Positions 7,926 to 16,420 are shown, counted from the stretch's first letter. The stretch is DNA of 64,000 nt from an uncultured Candidatus Binatia bacterium (GCA_958296235.1 OY282457.1:1426501-1490500); one strand, 5' to 3'. Program-made: numbers and translations. Notes: generated by a model from the letters alone, not told the origin.

Positions 7926-9542
7926 ATGGCACACCGTCGCACCACCATTTGGGGTTGGGGATTTGAAGACGAACAGCCCACCCCGGAACAGAAAAAGAAT
8001 ATCGCCAAAGGCATTGCCGAGAGTGTTGGGGCCAGCGATTTCAGCCTCGACCCGGAGCCGCGCGTTGCAGACATCCAGCTCCGCGCGCCGCGTCTCTCGC
8101 CGCCCGCGCCTCTCGCCAATATCTGCTCAACCGAGACCTATGACCGCGCGGCCCATTCCTATGGCAAAGCCCTGCCCGATATTGTGCGGGCCTTCCGGTT
8201 GGATTTTCCGAACCCGCCCGATGTGGTGGCCTTTCCCAAGACCGAGGACGATGTGGTAGCCGTTCTGGACTGGTGCAACGAGGTGGGGGCGGCGGCTATT
8301 CCGTTTGGCGGAGGATCAAGCGTCACCAGTGGCGTCGAGCCTCCGCCGGGGGGCGCCTACCCTGGGAGCGTGTCCATCGATCTGCGCTGCCTCGACAAAG
8401 TGCTGGAGATTGACGAAACCTCGCGCGCGGCCCGTATTCAGGCCGGTGTGTACGGCCCGGCCCTGGAGGCCCAACTCAAACCGCACGGCTATACTCTGCG
8501 GCATTACCCCCAGTCGTTCGAGTTCTCGACTCTGGGCGGCTGGATCGCCACCCGTTCAGGCGGACATTTTGCCACCCTGTACACCCATATTGACGACTTG
8601 GTCGAATCCACCCGAGTCGTCACCCCGAGCGGCATTGTCGCCTCGCGCCGTCTGCCTGGATCGGGCGCTGGCCCAAGCCCGGACCGTCTGTTTATCGGCT
8701 CGGAGGGCATTCTGGGCATCATTACCGAAGCCTGGGTACGTTTGCAGCATCGGCCAGTGTATCGGGCCTCAACCGCGGTGCATTTTGAAAAATTTGAGAA
8801 TGGGGTAGAGGCGATTCGTTTGCTCAGCCAGTCGGGTCTGTATCCCACCAATTGCCGCATTCTCGATCCGACCGAGGTCAAACGGAATAATGTCGGCAAT
8901 GGCACGGGCGGCAGCCTGCTCATGCTCGGCTTTGAATCCGCGGACCATCCGCTTGAACCCTGGATCAACCGCGCGCTTGAATGCTGCGCCGACCTCGGCG
9001 GCACAACACCCAACGGGGTCGTCATGAAAGGCGGTGGAGAAACTACCGGGCGGGGAGGCTCGGTTGGCGACTGGCGTAACGCCTTTATTCGGATGCCCTA
9101 CGCCTTTTCGACTATGGCGGCTATGGGCGCGATATTCGACACCACCGAGAGCTCGATTCCGTGGAATCGGTTTCACGCATTCCACGCCGGGGTGATGCGG
9201 GATGTCCAAAGCGCGCTGGACGAGGTGTGTGGTGGCGGCGTGCTGTCGTGCCGCTTTACCCATGTCTATCCTGACGGTCCCGCGCCGTATTTCACCTTTA
9301 CTGGCATGGGCAAAAAGGGCAGCGAGCTGGAGCAGTGGCACGAGATCAAAACCGCGGCGTCGGAGGCGGTCGTACGCTACGGTGGCACGGTGACGCATCA
9401 CCACTCCGTCGGTCGGACCCATCGCCCACAGTATGAGAAGCAACGCCCGGAGCTGTTCGCCAGCGCCCTTCAGGCTGCGAAAGCCGCCCTTGACCCGCAG
9501 GGTCTATTGAATCCGGGGGTGTTGATCGATCCGCGTCACTGA
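7926..9542 (+). CDS. FAD-binding oxidase, alkylglycerone-phosphate synthase-like
   Basis: The 538 residues begin MAHRRTTIWGWGFEDEQPT, like AGPS-type proteins of the vanillyl-alcohol-oxidase fold. The FAD-binding_4 domain has VAFPKTEDDV and PFGGGSSV; the C-terminal cap has THHHSVG with His491-493, which corresponds to the active-site histidine run of alkyl-DHAP synthase, and ends LDPQGLLNPGVL. Candidate roles are ether-lipid formation or oxidation of a 2-hydroxyacid, as in glycolate or D-lactate oxidases. Context with CoA and ThDP enzymes favours catabolic chemistry, but the HHH motif favours AGPS. A 42-base gap separates it from the ThDP gene. Confidence 0.82.
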   Translation: MAHRRTTIWGWGFEDEQPTPEQKKNIAKGIAESVGASDFSLDPEPRVADIQLRAPRLSPPAPLANICSTETYDRAAHSYGKALPDIVRAFRLDFPNPPDVVAFPKTEDDVVAVLDWCNEVGAAAIPFGGGSSVTSGVEPPPGGAYPGSVSIDLRCLDKVLEIDETSRAARIQAGVYGPALEAQLKPHGYTLRHYPQSFEFSTLGGWIATRSGGHFATLYTHIDDLVESTRVVTPSGIVASRRLPGSGAGPSPDRLFIGSEGILGIITEAWVRLQHRPVYRASTAVHFEKFENGVEAIRLLSQSGLYPTNCRILDPTEVKRNNVGNGTGGSLLMLGFESADHPLEPWINRALECCADLGGTTPNGVVMKGGGETTGRGGSVGDWRNAFIRMPYAFSTMAAMGAIFDTTESSIPWNRFHAFHAGVMRDVQSALDEVCGGGVLSCRFTHVYPDGPAPYFTFTGMGKKGSELEQWHEIKTAASEAVVRYGGTVTHHHSVGRTHRPQYEKQRPELFASALQAAKAALDPQGLLNPGVLIDPRH

Positions 9543-9582
9543 TTCCAACGGCGCAGCACACGAGGAGGAGAAGTAGATCACT

Positions 9583-10968
9583 ATGACGACGGCAATGAAG
9601 AACATCCGTGAAGCCATCATGGAGGGCCAGGCCAAAACCGAAGACTTTGAGGGTCTTCCGCTCCCGGAGTGGATGCTGGCGGTTACGACCCATAAAGACG
9701 ACGTGAACATGTTCCAGGGGCTTGAGTCCTGGGAAAAAGACCCCAGAAAGAGCCTCCACCTTGACCAGGTGCCAGTCCCGGAGGTCGGCCCGAATGAAGC
9801 CCTGGTCGCAATCATGGCCTCCAGCATCAATTTCAATACGGTCTGGAGCGCCATCTTTGAGCCCCTGCCGACGTTTTTATTTTTGGAGCGAAACGCCAAG
9901 AAAAGCCCGTGGGACAGCCGGCATAACCTGCCGTATCATATCCTGGGCAGCGACGCGTCCGGCGTGGTTTTGAAGGTCGGGCCTGGGGTGAACCTGTTCA
10001 AGCCGGGCGACGAAGTCACCGTTCACTGCAACTACGTGGACATGCAGGCCCCGGACGGCCACGACGATTCCATGCTCGACCCGGACCAGCGCATCTGGGG
10101 TTTTGAAACCAATTTTGGCGCTCTGGCTGAAATTGCCGTTGTCCGGGCCAATCAGCTCATGCCCAAGCCGCCGCATCTCACTTGGGAAGAGTCGGCGTCC
10201 ATGCCGCTGGTCAACTCAACCTCGTATCGCATGTTGGTCAGCGAAAACGGCACCCATATCAAACAGGGCGATATCGTCCTGATCTGGGGCGCGGTTGGCG
10301 GGCTGGGCGGCTTTGCGTTGCAGTACGTGTTGAACGCCGGTGCCTTCCCTATCTGCGTGGTGTCATCCCCGGACAAGGTCAAGTTGTGCGAAACCATTGG
10401 CGCGCGCTGGGTGATTGATCGCAATGCGGAGGGCTACCAGTTCTGGAATGAAGACGGGTCGCAAAACCCGGGGGAACTGCGTCGCTTTGGCAAGCAGATT
10501 CGGGACATGACGGGTGGCGAAGACCCGGATGTGGTATATGAGCATCCAGGCCATGAGACCTTTGCGGCGAGCGTCTTTATTGCCCGCCCTGGGGGGCAGA
10601 TCGTCACCTGCGCTTCCACCAGCGGCTATAATCATGAATACGACAATCGCTATTTATGGATGAACAAGAAGCGCATTATTGGCTCGCATTTTGCCAACTA
10701 CAGAGAAGCCTGGGAAGCGAATCGGTTGGTCTGCAAACGCGCCATTCATCCCCTCCTGTCAGAGACCTATCCCCTGGCCGAGACCGGTGAGGCGGCCTAT
10801 CGGGTGCACCACAATACGCAAATCGGAAAAATTGGCGTGCTCTGCCTCGCCCCGGAGGAAGGGCTGGGCGTCACAGACGAGGAAGGCCGCGCGCGGCATA
10901 TTGGGCAGATTAATTTGTACCGAAATGCCGTCAAAGGCGATTTTCGCCTGGTGAAGACCGAGCCGTAA
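9583..10968 (+). CDS. ccr: Crotonyl-CoA carboxylase/reductase-like enzyme
   Basis: The 461 residues align along their length with Ccr of the ethylmalonyl-CoA pathway, an MDR-family enzyme that reductively carboxylates enoyl-CoA with NADPH and CO2. The CO2-pocket residues of the Kitasatospora enzyme (Asn81, Phe170, Glu171, His365) all have counterparts at a constant offset of four: Asn85 in INFNTVW, Phe174-Glu175 in IWGFETNF and His369 in GSHFANY. The nucleotide loop is WGAVGGLGGFALQ. It is the last gene of the operon, 40 bases after the FAD oxidase. No ethylmalonyl-CoA mutase or epimerase gene occurs in the window, so the product may be an extender or a dedicated metabolite. Confidence 0.88.
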   Translation: MTTAMKNIREAIMEGQAKTEDFEGLPLPEWMLAVTTHKDDVNMFQGLESWEKDPRKSLHLDQVPVPEVGPNEALVAIMASSINFNTVWSAIFEPLPTFLFLERNAKKSPWDSRHNLPYHILGSDASGVVLKVGPGVNLFKPGDEVTVHCNYVDMQAPDGHDDSMLDPDQRIWGFETNFGALAEIAVVRANQLMPKPPHLTWEESASMPLVNSTSYRMLVSENGTHIKQGDIVLIWGAVGGLGGFALQYVLNAGAFPICVVSSPDKVKLCETIGARWVIDRNAEGYQFWNEDGSQNPGELRRFGKQIRDMTGGEDPDVVYEHPGHETFAASVFIARPGGQIVTCASTSGYNHEYDNRYLWMNKKRIIGSHFANYREAWEANRLVCKRAIHPLLSETYPLAETGEAAYRVHHNTQIGKIGVLCLAPEEGLGVTDEEGRARHIGQINLYRNAVKGDFRLVKTEP

Positions 10969-10974
10969 TGAGTC

Positions 10975-11000
10975 GTAAGGGCAACCCCCTGTGGTTGCCC
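10975..11000 (+). repeat. REP palindrome, isolated copy
   Basis: GTAAGGGCAACC, a short CCCTGT loop and GGTTGCCC. It is the same palindrome found around and inside the transposase gene at 50988-51737, with one base change in the first arm. It sits in the gap between ccr and the acetyltransferase. Confidence 0.75.
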
Positions 11001-11014
11001 GGTCCTGCTGCCCC

Positions 11015-11506
11015 ATGCCTGGTATCACTATTCGTTTCGCCACTGCGTCCGACGTGCCGCTCATCCTTGGGTTCATTAAGGAATTGGCGCGATTCGAGAA
11101 CGAGCCGGACGCGGTCAAGACCACACCAGAAGACCTGCTGCGCGACGGCTTTGGCGAACAGCCTCGATTCGAGACGCTGATTGCCGAGCGGAATGACAAG
11201 CCGGTCGGTTTTGCCCTGTTCTTTATGACCTATTCCACCTGGGAGGGACGGCCAAGCCTGTATCTCGAAGACCTGTTTGTCATCGAATCGGCGCGCAAAT
11301 ATGGAGTCGGGCGGGCGCTCATGGTCGAACTGGCCGCTCTTTCAGTGGAACGCGGCTATCAGCGCCTGGAGCTTCAGGTTTTGGACTGGAACCCCGCCCG
11401 CGAGTTCTACCATCGTCTGGGCATGGGCCATATGCGGGAATGGCTGCCCTACCGGCTCAGCGGTCAAGCACTGCGCGCCCTGGCGGCAGAGGCAAAGCCC
11501 TCATAG
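11015..11506 (+). CDS. GNAT family N-acetyltransferase (diamine acetyltransferase-like)
   Basis: A 163-residue single GNAT domain starting MPGITIRFATASDV. An upstream in-frame GTG at 10991 lies inside the REP palindrome and is unlikely. The core has ALFFMTYSTWEGRPSLYLEDLFV and the acetyl-CoA loop RKYGVGRALM, then LQVLDWNPAREFYHRLGM, the pattern of spermidine/spermine acetyltransferase-like GNATs. The predicted activity is transfer of acetyl from acetyl-CoA to an amine. It probably does not belong to the preceding operon, because the REP hairpin separates them. The ribosome site is weak. Confidence 0.85.
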   Translation: MPGITIRFATASDVPLILGFIKELARFENEPDAVKTTPEDLLRDGFGEQPRFETLIAERNDKPVGFALFFMTYSTWEGRPSLYLEDLFVIESARKYGVGRALMVELAALSVERGYQRLELQVLDWNPAREFYHRLGMGHMREWLPYRLSGQALRALAAEAKPS

Positions 11507-11584
11507 AGCCCTCCTCGCCCCCAGACGCGTGTAACCCAAATGGCTGCGACAGGTGTCTCATACAGATAGAGGAAGACTGCACCT

Positions 11585-12160
11585 ATGCTCGTTGGAGTTG
11601 GAATAGCTGAGATGAGGGGACTGCCGTGGGAACGGGAGGAGTGTTTCAGCACCTTTGTTGCTCTTCAGCGTGACCGCGCGAGGCGGCTGGCCTGGCGCTT
11701 GGTCGGCGGCGACGAAGCCGCGGCCGAAGATGTTACCCAAGAGGCTTTCGTCAGGGCATATCAGGCGCTTGACCGCTTTCGGGGTGAGGCCAGTCTCGAA
11801 ACGTGGTTCTATCGCATCCTTGTTCGTCAGGCGCATAACTATCGCCGCTGGCGGGCGGTACGGCCCCTCTGGCCGCGTGAAAGTGAAGAAGAATGCCCTG
11901 ATCCAACAGCGGGCGTGCAAGGTGATCCTGGGCTGCGGCGGCGCATTGCCCACGCCCTGGACCAACTCTCACGTCGGCAACGCGAAGCCTTCGTATTTGT
12001 CTATCTTGAGGGCTTTACGGTGCAGGAGTGCGCCGATTTTTTGGGAAAACCGAGCGGCACTATAAAAAGCCATCTCCATCGCGCCTTGGTCAAACTGCGT
12101 GTGGAACTGGCCGACCTGAATGACGGAACGGGCGATGCACCACAGACAGGAGGCGCGTAG
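11585..12160 (+). CDS. RNA polymerase ECF sigma factor
   Basis: The 191 residues have sigma region 2 (ARRLAWRLVGGDEAAAEDVTQEAF, FRGEASLETWFYRI) and region 4 (LDQLSRRQREAFVFVYLEGF and the helix-turn-helix FLGKPSGTIKSHLHRAL). The size is normal for group 4 sigma factors. A second ATG at 11612 is a possible start. Upstream, GTAACCC and GTCTC separated by 17 bases loosely resemble an ECF autoregulatory promoter. The next gene starts 2 bases after the stop and encodes a membrane protein with the layout of an anti-sigma factor. Two Spy-like periplasmic proteins follow, as in metal- or envelope-stress ECF modules. Confidence 0.9.
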   Translation: MLVGVGIAEMRGLPWEREECFSTFVALQRDRARRLAWRLVGGDEAAAEDVTQEAFVRAYQALDRFRGEASLETWFYRILVRQAHNYRRWRAVRPLWPRESEEECPDPTAGVQGDPGLRRRIAHALDQLSRRQREAFVFVYLEGFTVQECADFLGKPSGTIKSHLHRALVKLRVELADLNDGTGDAPQTGGA

Positions 12161-12162
12161 CC

Positions 12163-12591
12163 ATGCCCTTTTCAGACGAACGCCACAACCTCACGCCTGC
12201 CGATCGGCGCTTTATTCAGCGTGTGGCCAAGGACTATACACCCCAGCCATTCTCGGCGGCGCAGCAGGCGACATTTGACCGAAGGCTTGCAGAACGGTTG
12301 GCGGATGCGCCCCGGCGGCCTTTCCTGCGGCCAGCCGGCCTGCTTGCGGCGACGTGCGCGGCTTTGCTGCTGTGGTTTGCGCTCCCTTCACAACAGGTTT
12401 CCAGCCCGGACTTCACAGCGCGTCCTGTACCGTCTCTCGCACGGGACGCCGCCGTGACCGATACGGCGGATACGCAAGCCCTGTCCTCTCCCGCCACCCT
12501 GTTGGCGTATGCCTATTACCAATCGGAAACGCAGGATGACTTGCTTCCTGATGAATACCTCGCCCTGGCCGAGGCTTTTGAGCTACTGTGA
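12163..12591 (+). CDS. Putative membrane anti-sigma factor
   Basis: A 142-residue protein with a charged cytoplasmic N-terminus (DERHNLTPADRRFIQRVAKD), one membrane helix at about 57-75 (AGLLAATCAALLLWFA) and a short periplasmic part ending in an acidic tail. No zinc-binding HxxxCxxC motif is present. It lies 2 bases after the sigma gene and its stop overlaps the next GTG (GTGA), so the genes are translationally coupled. The role as anti-sigma is inferred from topology and position, comparable to CnrY. Confidence 0.7.
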   Translation: MPFSDERHNLTPADRRFIQRVAKDYTPQPFSAAQQATFDRRLAERLADAPRRPFLRPAGLLAATCAALLLWFALPSQQVSSPDFTARPVPSLARDAAVTDTADTQALSSPATLLAYAYYQSETQDDLLPDEYLALAEAFELL

Positions 12592-13106
12592 GTGAGATGG
12601 CTATGCGCAAGACCTGGGCCGTTGCTATTGTGACTGTCTTCGCTTTGTGTGAATTGAGCGGCTGGACGGCTGGTCTCTGGGCGCAGCCCCCAGGACCGTC
12701 CGCGCGTCATGCTCCGCCCAGTTCGCGGCTTGAGCGCCTTGTCGAGGAGTTGGGGCTTGATGCGCGCACACTGGCACGAGTAGACGCGCTCATTGATACC
12801 TCGCGCGCCAAGAAGCGGACGCTACGGCGTCAATTGCGTGAAGCGCACGAGCAGATACGCAGCATGTTAGAGGAAGAAGCGCCCAGGGAAACGGCCCTGT
12901 TGGAACAAGTCGATCGTATTGGTCGCCTGCGGACGGAACTCCGCAAAGAGCAATTAAAGACCATGCTCCGCGTCCGCGCTCTGCTGAGCCCGGAGCAACG
13001 CGCCAGGTTGCTTGAACGGCTCAACAAAAGCCCCGGTCGTGGCCGACGTGGGTTTGGTCGGCATGGGGACTTTCAATCCTCTCCCCCACCAGACGAATCC
13101 AGGTAG
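12588..13106 (+). CDS. Periplasmic Spy/CpxP-like (heavy-metal-sensor type) protein
   Basis: A 172-residue secreted protein. The start is GTG at 12588 overlapping the previous stop, with ATGs at 12597 and 12603 as alternatives. The signal peptide runs from MRKTWAVAIVTVFALC to about ...AGLWA-QPP. The mature part is a long charged helix pair with LLSPEQRARLLERL near the C-terminus, the LTxxQ-type motif of Spy/CpxP/CnrX proteins. Such proteins act as periplasmic chaperones or metal sensors. In Cnr-type systems the equivalent protein controls release of the sigma factor from the membrane anti-sigma. Confidence 0.75.
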   Translation: MSEMAMRKTWAVAIVTVFALCELSGWTAGLWAQPPGPSARHAPPSSRLERLVEELGLDARTLARVDALIDTSRAKKRTLRRQLREAHEQIRSMLEEEAPRETALLEQVDRIGRLRTELRKEQLKTMLRVRALLSPEQRARLLERLNKSPGRGRRGFGRHGDFQSSPPPDESR

Positions 13107-13165
13107 CCCGGAATTTATCCACGCGTGTTTCATCAGACAGACGCACCTGCCAAGGAGGTCGATAT

Positions 13166-13654
13166 ATGACAAAAAGAAAATGGAGCATCATCGGTGTCAG
13201 CGTAGTTGTCGCAGGACTCCTGCTCGCCTCACTCGTGTCCGCCCGCCCCGGCCACGGGCGTTTTGGTCGGGGTGGGCCTGGCTTCTTCCCCCCACGCGTG
13301 TTGCAGAATCTGGACCTGACCGACACCCAGCAGGCCACTATCGAGGCGATCAAGAAGAAGCATCGGACAAGTCTGACCGGCTTCAAGAATGAGCTGCGGG
13401 AGACCCGTCAAGCGATCATGGACCGCCTCCTGGGAGAGTCAAACGTTGAAGCCGCTGACTTCACTGCCCTGCAAGCCAAATTGAATCAGCTTCGGTCGGC
13501 TCTGTTTGAAGAATCCCTGGCAGTGGGCTTAGCCATCCGGGCCGAACTGACTCCGGCCCAACGCGCGCAAGCGGCGACCCTGATTGCGGAATTTCGGGCG
13601 CGTCGCGCCGAGAAACGCGCCGAGTGGCGCGCGAAGAAAAACAAGGAACGCTAA
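13166..13654 (+). CDS. Second Spy/CpxP-like periplasmic protein
   Basis: A 162-residue protein beginning MTKRKWSIIGVSVVVAGLLLA after a strong AAGGAGG site. It has a signal peptide, a Gly/Phe-rich stretch at about 28-42, then helices with LDLTDTQQATIEAI and ELTPAQRAQAATL, two copies of the LTxxQ motif. The C-terminus is very basic. It follows the first Spy-like gene by 59 bases and is closed by a strong terminator at 13675, so the sigma, anti-sigma and two Spy-like genes form one transcription unit. A role in sensing unfolded protein or metal in the periplasm is inferred from family and context. Confidence 0.78.
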   Translation: MTKRKWSIIGVSVVVAGLLLASLVSARPGHGRFGRGGPGFFPPRVLQNLDLTDTQQATIEAIKKKHRTSLTGFKNELRETRQAIMDRLLGESNVEAADFTALQAKLNQLRSALFEESLAVGLAIRAELTPAQRAQAATLIAEFRARRAEKRAEWRAKKNKER

Positions 13655-13674
13655 GCGACCGGAGCGACCGAGAG

Positions 13675-13702
13675 AAACGGGGCGCTCTGGGGGCCCCGTT
13701 TT
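13675..13702 (+). terminator. Rho-independent terminator after the ECF operon
   Basis: ACGGGGC, loop, then GGCCCCGTTTT, preceded by an A-run. The GC-rich stem followed by four T is a classic intrinsic terminator. The A-rich 5' flank allows a shorter signal in the opposite direction for the convergent SDR gene. Confidence 0.8.
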
Positions 13703-13720
13703 GCACTGAATCCAGAGGGG

Positions 13721-14482
13721 CTACTGCGCCACCAGCCCACCATCGACCGCCATAGGGTGGCCCGTTACAAACGAAGCCGCATCGGAACACAGCCATACCA
13801 CTGCCTGTGCAATCTCCTGGGGCTGGCCGAGCCGACCGACCGGCTCAATAGCAGCGACCGACTCCGCCAGCTGTGGATTATGGCTGAAGGCCCGCTTGAC
13901 CATAGGGGTATCAATCACACCGGGACAGACAGCGTTCACCCGAATCCCGGCCTTGGCATATTCCAGGGCCGCTGTTTTGGTCAGTCCCACGACCCCGTGC
14001 TTGGCCGCAACATAGGGAGCGATGCCCTGAAAGCCGACCAGCCCGGCGACAGAGGCCGTGTTGACAATGGCTCCGCCGCCCTGTTTGAGCATCTGCGGGA
14101 TTTCATACTTGAGACACAGCCAGACGCCTTTCAGGTCGATAGCCACGACCCGCTCCCAGTTGGCTTCGCTGCATTCAGGGGTGGGAGCCTGCTCACCCTC
14201 AATGCCCGCGTTATTGAACGCGCAGTCAATGCGTCCGTAGGTTTCAACGGCCGTGTTGACTAATGCCTCAACCTCGCCGGCTTGAGCCACATCGACTTTC
14301 ACAAAGGTGGCCTGTCCGCCGCCGGCCATGATCTGCTGTACGGTTTCCTCACCGCCCTCAGCCACAATGTCCGAGACAACAACCTGGGCGCCTTCCCGCG
14401 CAAAAGCGAGCGCCGTTTGCCGTCCAATACCCGAACCTGCGCCAGTGATAAGCGCAACTTTTCCTTCAGTCAGTCCTGCCAT
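13721..14482 (-). CDS. Short-chain dehydrogenase/reductase (SDR), classical type
   Basis: A 253-residue classical SDR. The start MAGLTEGKVALITG follows AGGAGGAGACGT; a longer in-frame extension lacks homology. It has TGAGSGIG (13-20), NNAG (90-93), and the catalytic Ser144, Tyr157 and Lys161 in YVAAKHG. Asp38 after the second strand favours NAD over NADP. It is a close relative of the SDR at 59514, with motifs at the same residue numbers. It lies downstream of a P450 gene on the same strand, 74 bases apart, so it may oxidise an alcohol made by that P450. Confidence 0.9.
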   Translation of the reverse strand: MAGLTEGKVALITGAGSGIGRQTALAFAREGAQVVVSDIVAEGGEETVQQIMAGGGQATFVKVDVAQAGEVEALVNTAVETYGRIDCAFNNAGIEGEQAPTPECSEANWERVVAIDLKGVWLCLKYEIPQMLKQGGGAIVNTASVAGLVGFQGIAPYVAAKHGVVGLTKTAALEYAKAGIRVNAVCPGVIDTPMVKRAFSHNPQLAESVAAIEPVGRLGQPQEIAQAVVWLCSDAASFVTGHPMAVDGGLVAQ

Positions 14483-14556
14483 ACGTCTCCTCCTGTTCCG
14501 GCTGGTTTCTTGAAAGGGTATAGGTTTCCTGAAAAAGTATATCAGAAAAGGGTGTA

Positions 14557-15825
14557 TCAGATGAGCGGTCCTGGCGAGAAACGACACGGCAGATGCTTAA
14601 TCCCGTGAATAAAATTATGCGTCAGCCGCTCGGGCTCTCCAGTGATTTCAAGGTCTGGAAAGCGCTGAAAGAGTTCCCGGAACATGACTTCCATCTCCCG
14701 CCGGGCCAGGTTGACCCCCAAGCAGAAGTGGGCGCCCGCGCCAAATCCGAGATGCTCATTCGGGCTCCGAGTGATGTTGAAGCCATACGGGTCTTCGAAG
14801 ACCGCTTCATCCCGATTCGCTGAGGCGTACAAAAGGAGGACCTTCTCGCCCTGACGCAACGGCTGCCCCCCAATCTCGGTGTCACAGGTGGTCGTGCGCC
14901 GCATATAGATGACCGGGCTGGCCCAGCGCACGATCTCTTCGATCGCGGTCTTGGCATAGGCGTCAAAGTCCGACTGCCACAGCGCGCGTTGATCTGGAAA
15001 GTCACTCAGGAGCTTGATGCCGTGGCTGATCGCATTGCGCGTGGTCTCATTGCCGGCGGCAACCAGGAGAACAAAAAAAGAGCGCAAATCCTGGTCAGTC
15101 AGACGGTCGCCATCCAGCTCGGCATGCACGAGGGCTGAGGTCAGATCGTCGGAGGGATGCTGAAGACGCTGCTGGCGCATATCGGCCATGAGCTGACTCA
15201 GGCTCTGACCGGCTTGTATCACCGCCGTGAATCGTTCGGCCAGGTCTTCTGTTCCGTACTCGGGGTCTATCCCCCCCAGGATGATATTGGTTTGCTCGAA
15301 GACAAAGGCGTGTTGACTGTCTGGAATACCCAGCATGTCGCAGATGAGTTGAATCGGAAACGGCGCGGCAATGGCATCGACAAAGTCACACTCGCCCCGT
15401 TCAATAACGGTATTAAGCACCCGCCGCGCAGCCCGCTGTACGTCGTCTTCAACTTGCCGTAAGTGACGTGGGGTAAAGGCTTGTGACACGAGGCTGCGGA
15501 GGCGTTTATGCCGCGGATCGTCCATCACAATCATGGAGCCGAAAAATTCCCGCGCTTCGGGCGGAATATCGGGGATGGTAATGCCTTCGGCTGAGGAAAA
15601 GAGCTGAGGATGCAGACTGGCGTGGAGCACATCGGCATGCCGACTCAAGACCCAATAGCCTGCCCCCTGTATCGGAACGCTGGTCTCGCCTTCCTCAAAG
15701 AAAGCAACGGGTCGCTCTTTACGCAGCAGCGCAAAAGCGCCTTCTCGTTCTTCCAGGCTTTTACGCCAGAAGTCCCAGTTCGACAGGTCAATAGCGTCAA
15801 TAGCGTCAGGGTAGCGCAGTTGCAT
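14557..15825 (-). CDS. Cytochrome P450
   Basis: A 422-residue soluble bacterial P450. The I-helix has AGNETT (257-262), ExxR is Glu297-Arg300 (EEIVRWASPV), and the heme loop is FGAGAHFCLG with ligand Cys368. There is no membrane anchor, so a separate ferredoxin or reductase must supply electrons; none is encoded beside it. The acid-alcohol pair of the I-helix is Glu-Thr rather than Asp-Thr, common in CYP107/CYP125-like groups. The SDR downstream could process the hydroxylated product. Confidence 0.92.
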   Translation of the reverse strand: MQLRYPDAIDAIDLSNWDFWRKSLEEREGAFALLRKERPVAFFEEGETSVPIQGAGYWVLSRHADVLHASLHPQLFSSAEGITIPDIPPEAREFFGSMIVMDDPRHKRLRSLVSQAFTPRHLRQVEDDVQRAARRVLNTVIERGECDFVDAIAAPFPIQLICDMLGIPDSQHAFVFEQTNIILGGIDPEYGTEDLAERFTAVIQAGQSLSQLMADMRQQRLQHPSDDLTSALVHAELDGDRLTDQDLRSFFVLLVAAGNETTRNAISHGIKLLSDFPDQRALWQSDFDAYAKTAIEEIVRWASPVIYMRRTTTCDTEIGGQPLRQGEKVLLLYASANRDEAVFEDPYGFNITRSPNEHLGFGAGAHFCLGVNLARREMEVMFRELFQRFPDLEITGEPERLTHNFIHGIKHLPCRFSPGPLI

Positions 15826-15845
15826 GCCTCTCCTTCGTCCTGAGC

Positions 15846-16364
15846 CTAGTCGTTAATGCACGTCCAGCCCTCACAGATTGGGGTGACTTCATCATTCACC
15901 AGGGCCTTAATATCAGAGGCCGCTTTTTTTGAGGTTGCCGTCCGGGTGCACATATCTGTTGTCACGGTCTCGCCGGCTCCATCGAAGGCATAGACCAGAT
16001 ATTCTTCCCCTTCTCGGAACAACACCCCGCACAGCTCGGTTGTGGCGGCCGTTTCGAGGACCAGTTGAGATTTGTCCGTGCCCTTAATCGCCGTGCTGAC
16101 ATCCATTGTGACGCGGAGCGTCTCAAACTCGTACAGGTGCTCGGCGCCCAGCATGGACTTCCACGCCCCGTACAGCCATCCATCAGCCTCAATATGCTCA
16201 ACATTCGCGGCAGTACCCACAAACACGACGTCGACGGCTTCCGCTCCTCGGCTCGGCGACGGCGGGGTGAGACAAGTACAGGCCTGCGCCGGAACAGGCA
16301 GCAGTCCGAACACAGCTCCCAACACAGCAATACAGCCAACAATAAGCCCTCGGAAACGATTCAT
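15846..16364 (-). CDS. Secreted NTR/TIMP-like protein
   Basis: A 172-residue protein starting MNRFRGLIVGCIAVLGAVFG after AGAGGAGAAGCGGG. The signal peptide ends near PVPAQA-C. The mature protein opens with Cys-Thr-Cys (ACTCLTPP) and continues with ADVVFVGTA-like AVDVVFVGTA, the hallmark of netrin/TIMP-type domains, with further cysteines (ELCGVLF, DMCTRT, PICEGWTC) for disulfides. Bacterial members have no established role; animal homologues inhibit metalloproteases through the N-terminal Cys-x-Cys. It is followed upstream on the same strand by a membrane protein of unknown function. Confidence 0.7.
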   Translation of the reverse strand: MNRFRGLIVGCIAVLGAVFGLLPVPAQACTCLTPPSPSRGAEAVDVVFVGTAANVEHIEADGWLYGAWKSMLGAEHLYEFETLRVTMDVSTAIKGTDKSQLVLETAATTELCGVLFREGEEYLVYAFDGAGETVTTDMCTRTATSKKAASDIKALVNDEVTPICEGWTCIND

Positions 16365-16420
16365 CCCGCTTCTCCTCTTTCGCACTATTTTGGGAACGTT
16401 ATCTTCCTTTCCGTCTTGTA

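Noticed and set aside
10759-11199. Leftward frame spanning the end of ccr and the start of the GNAT gene
   Set aside because: It crosses the REP palindrome, has no ribosome site and shows no recognisable sequence.
13012-13392. Rightward frame crossing the two Spy-like genes
   Set aside because: Out-of-frame shadow; both Spy-like genes have signal peptides and ribosome sites in other frames.
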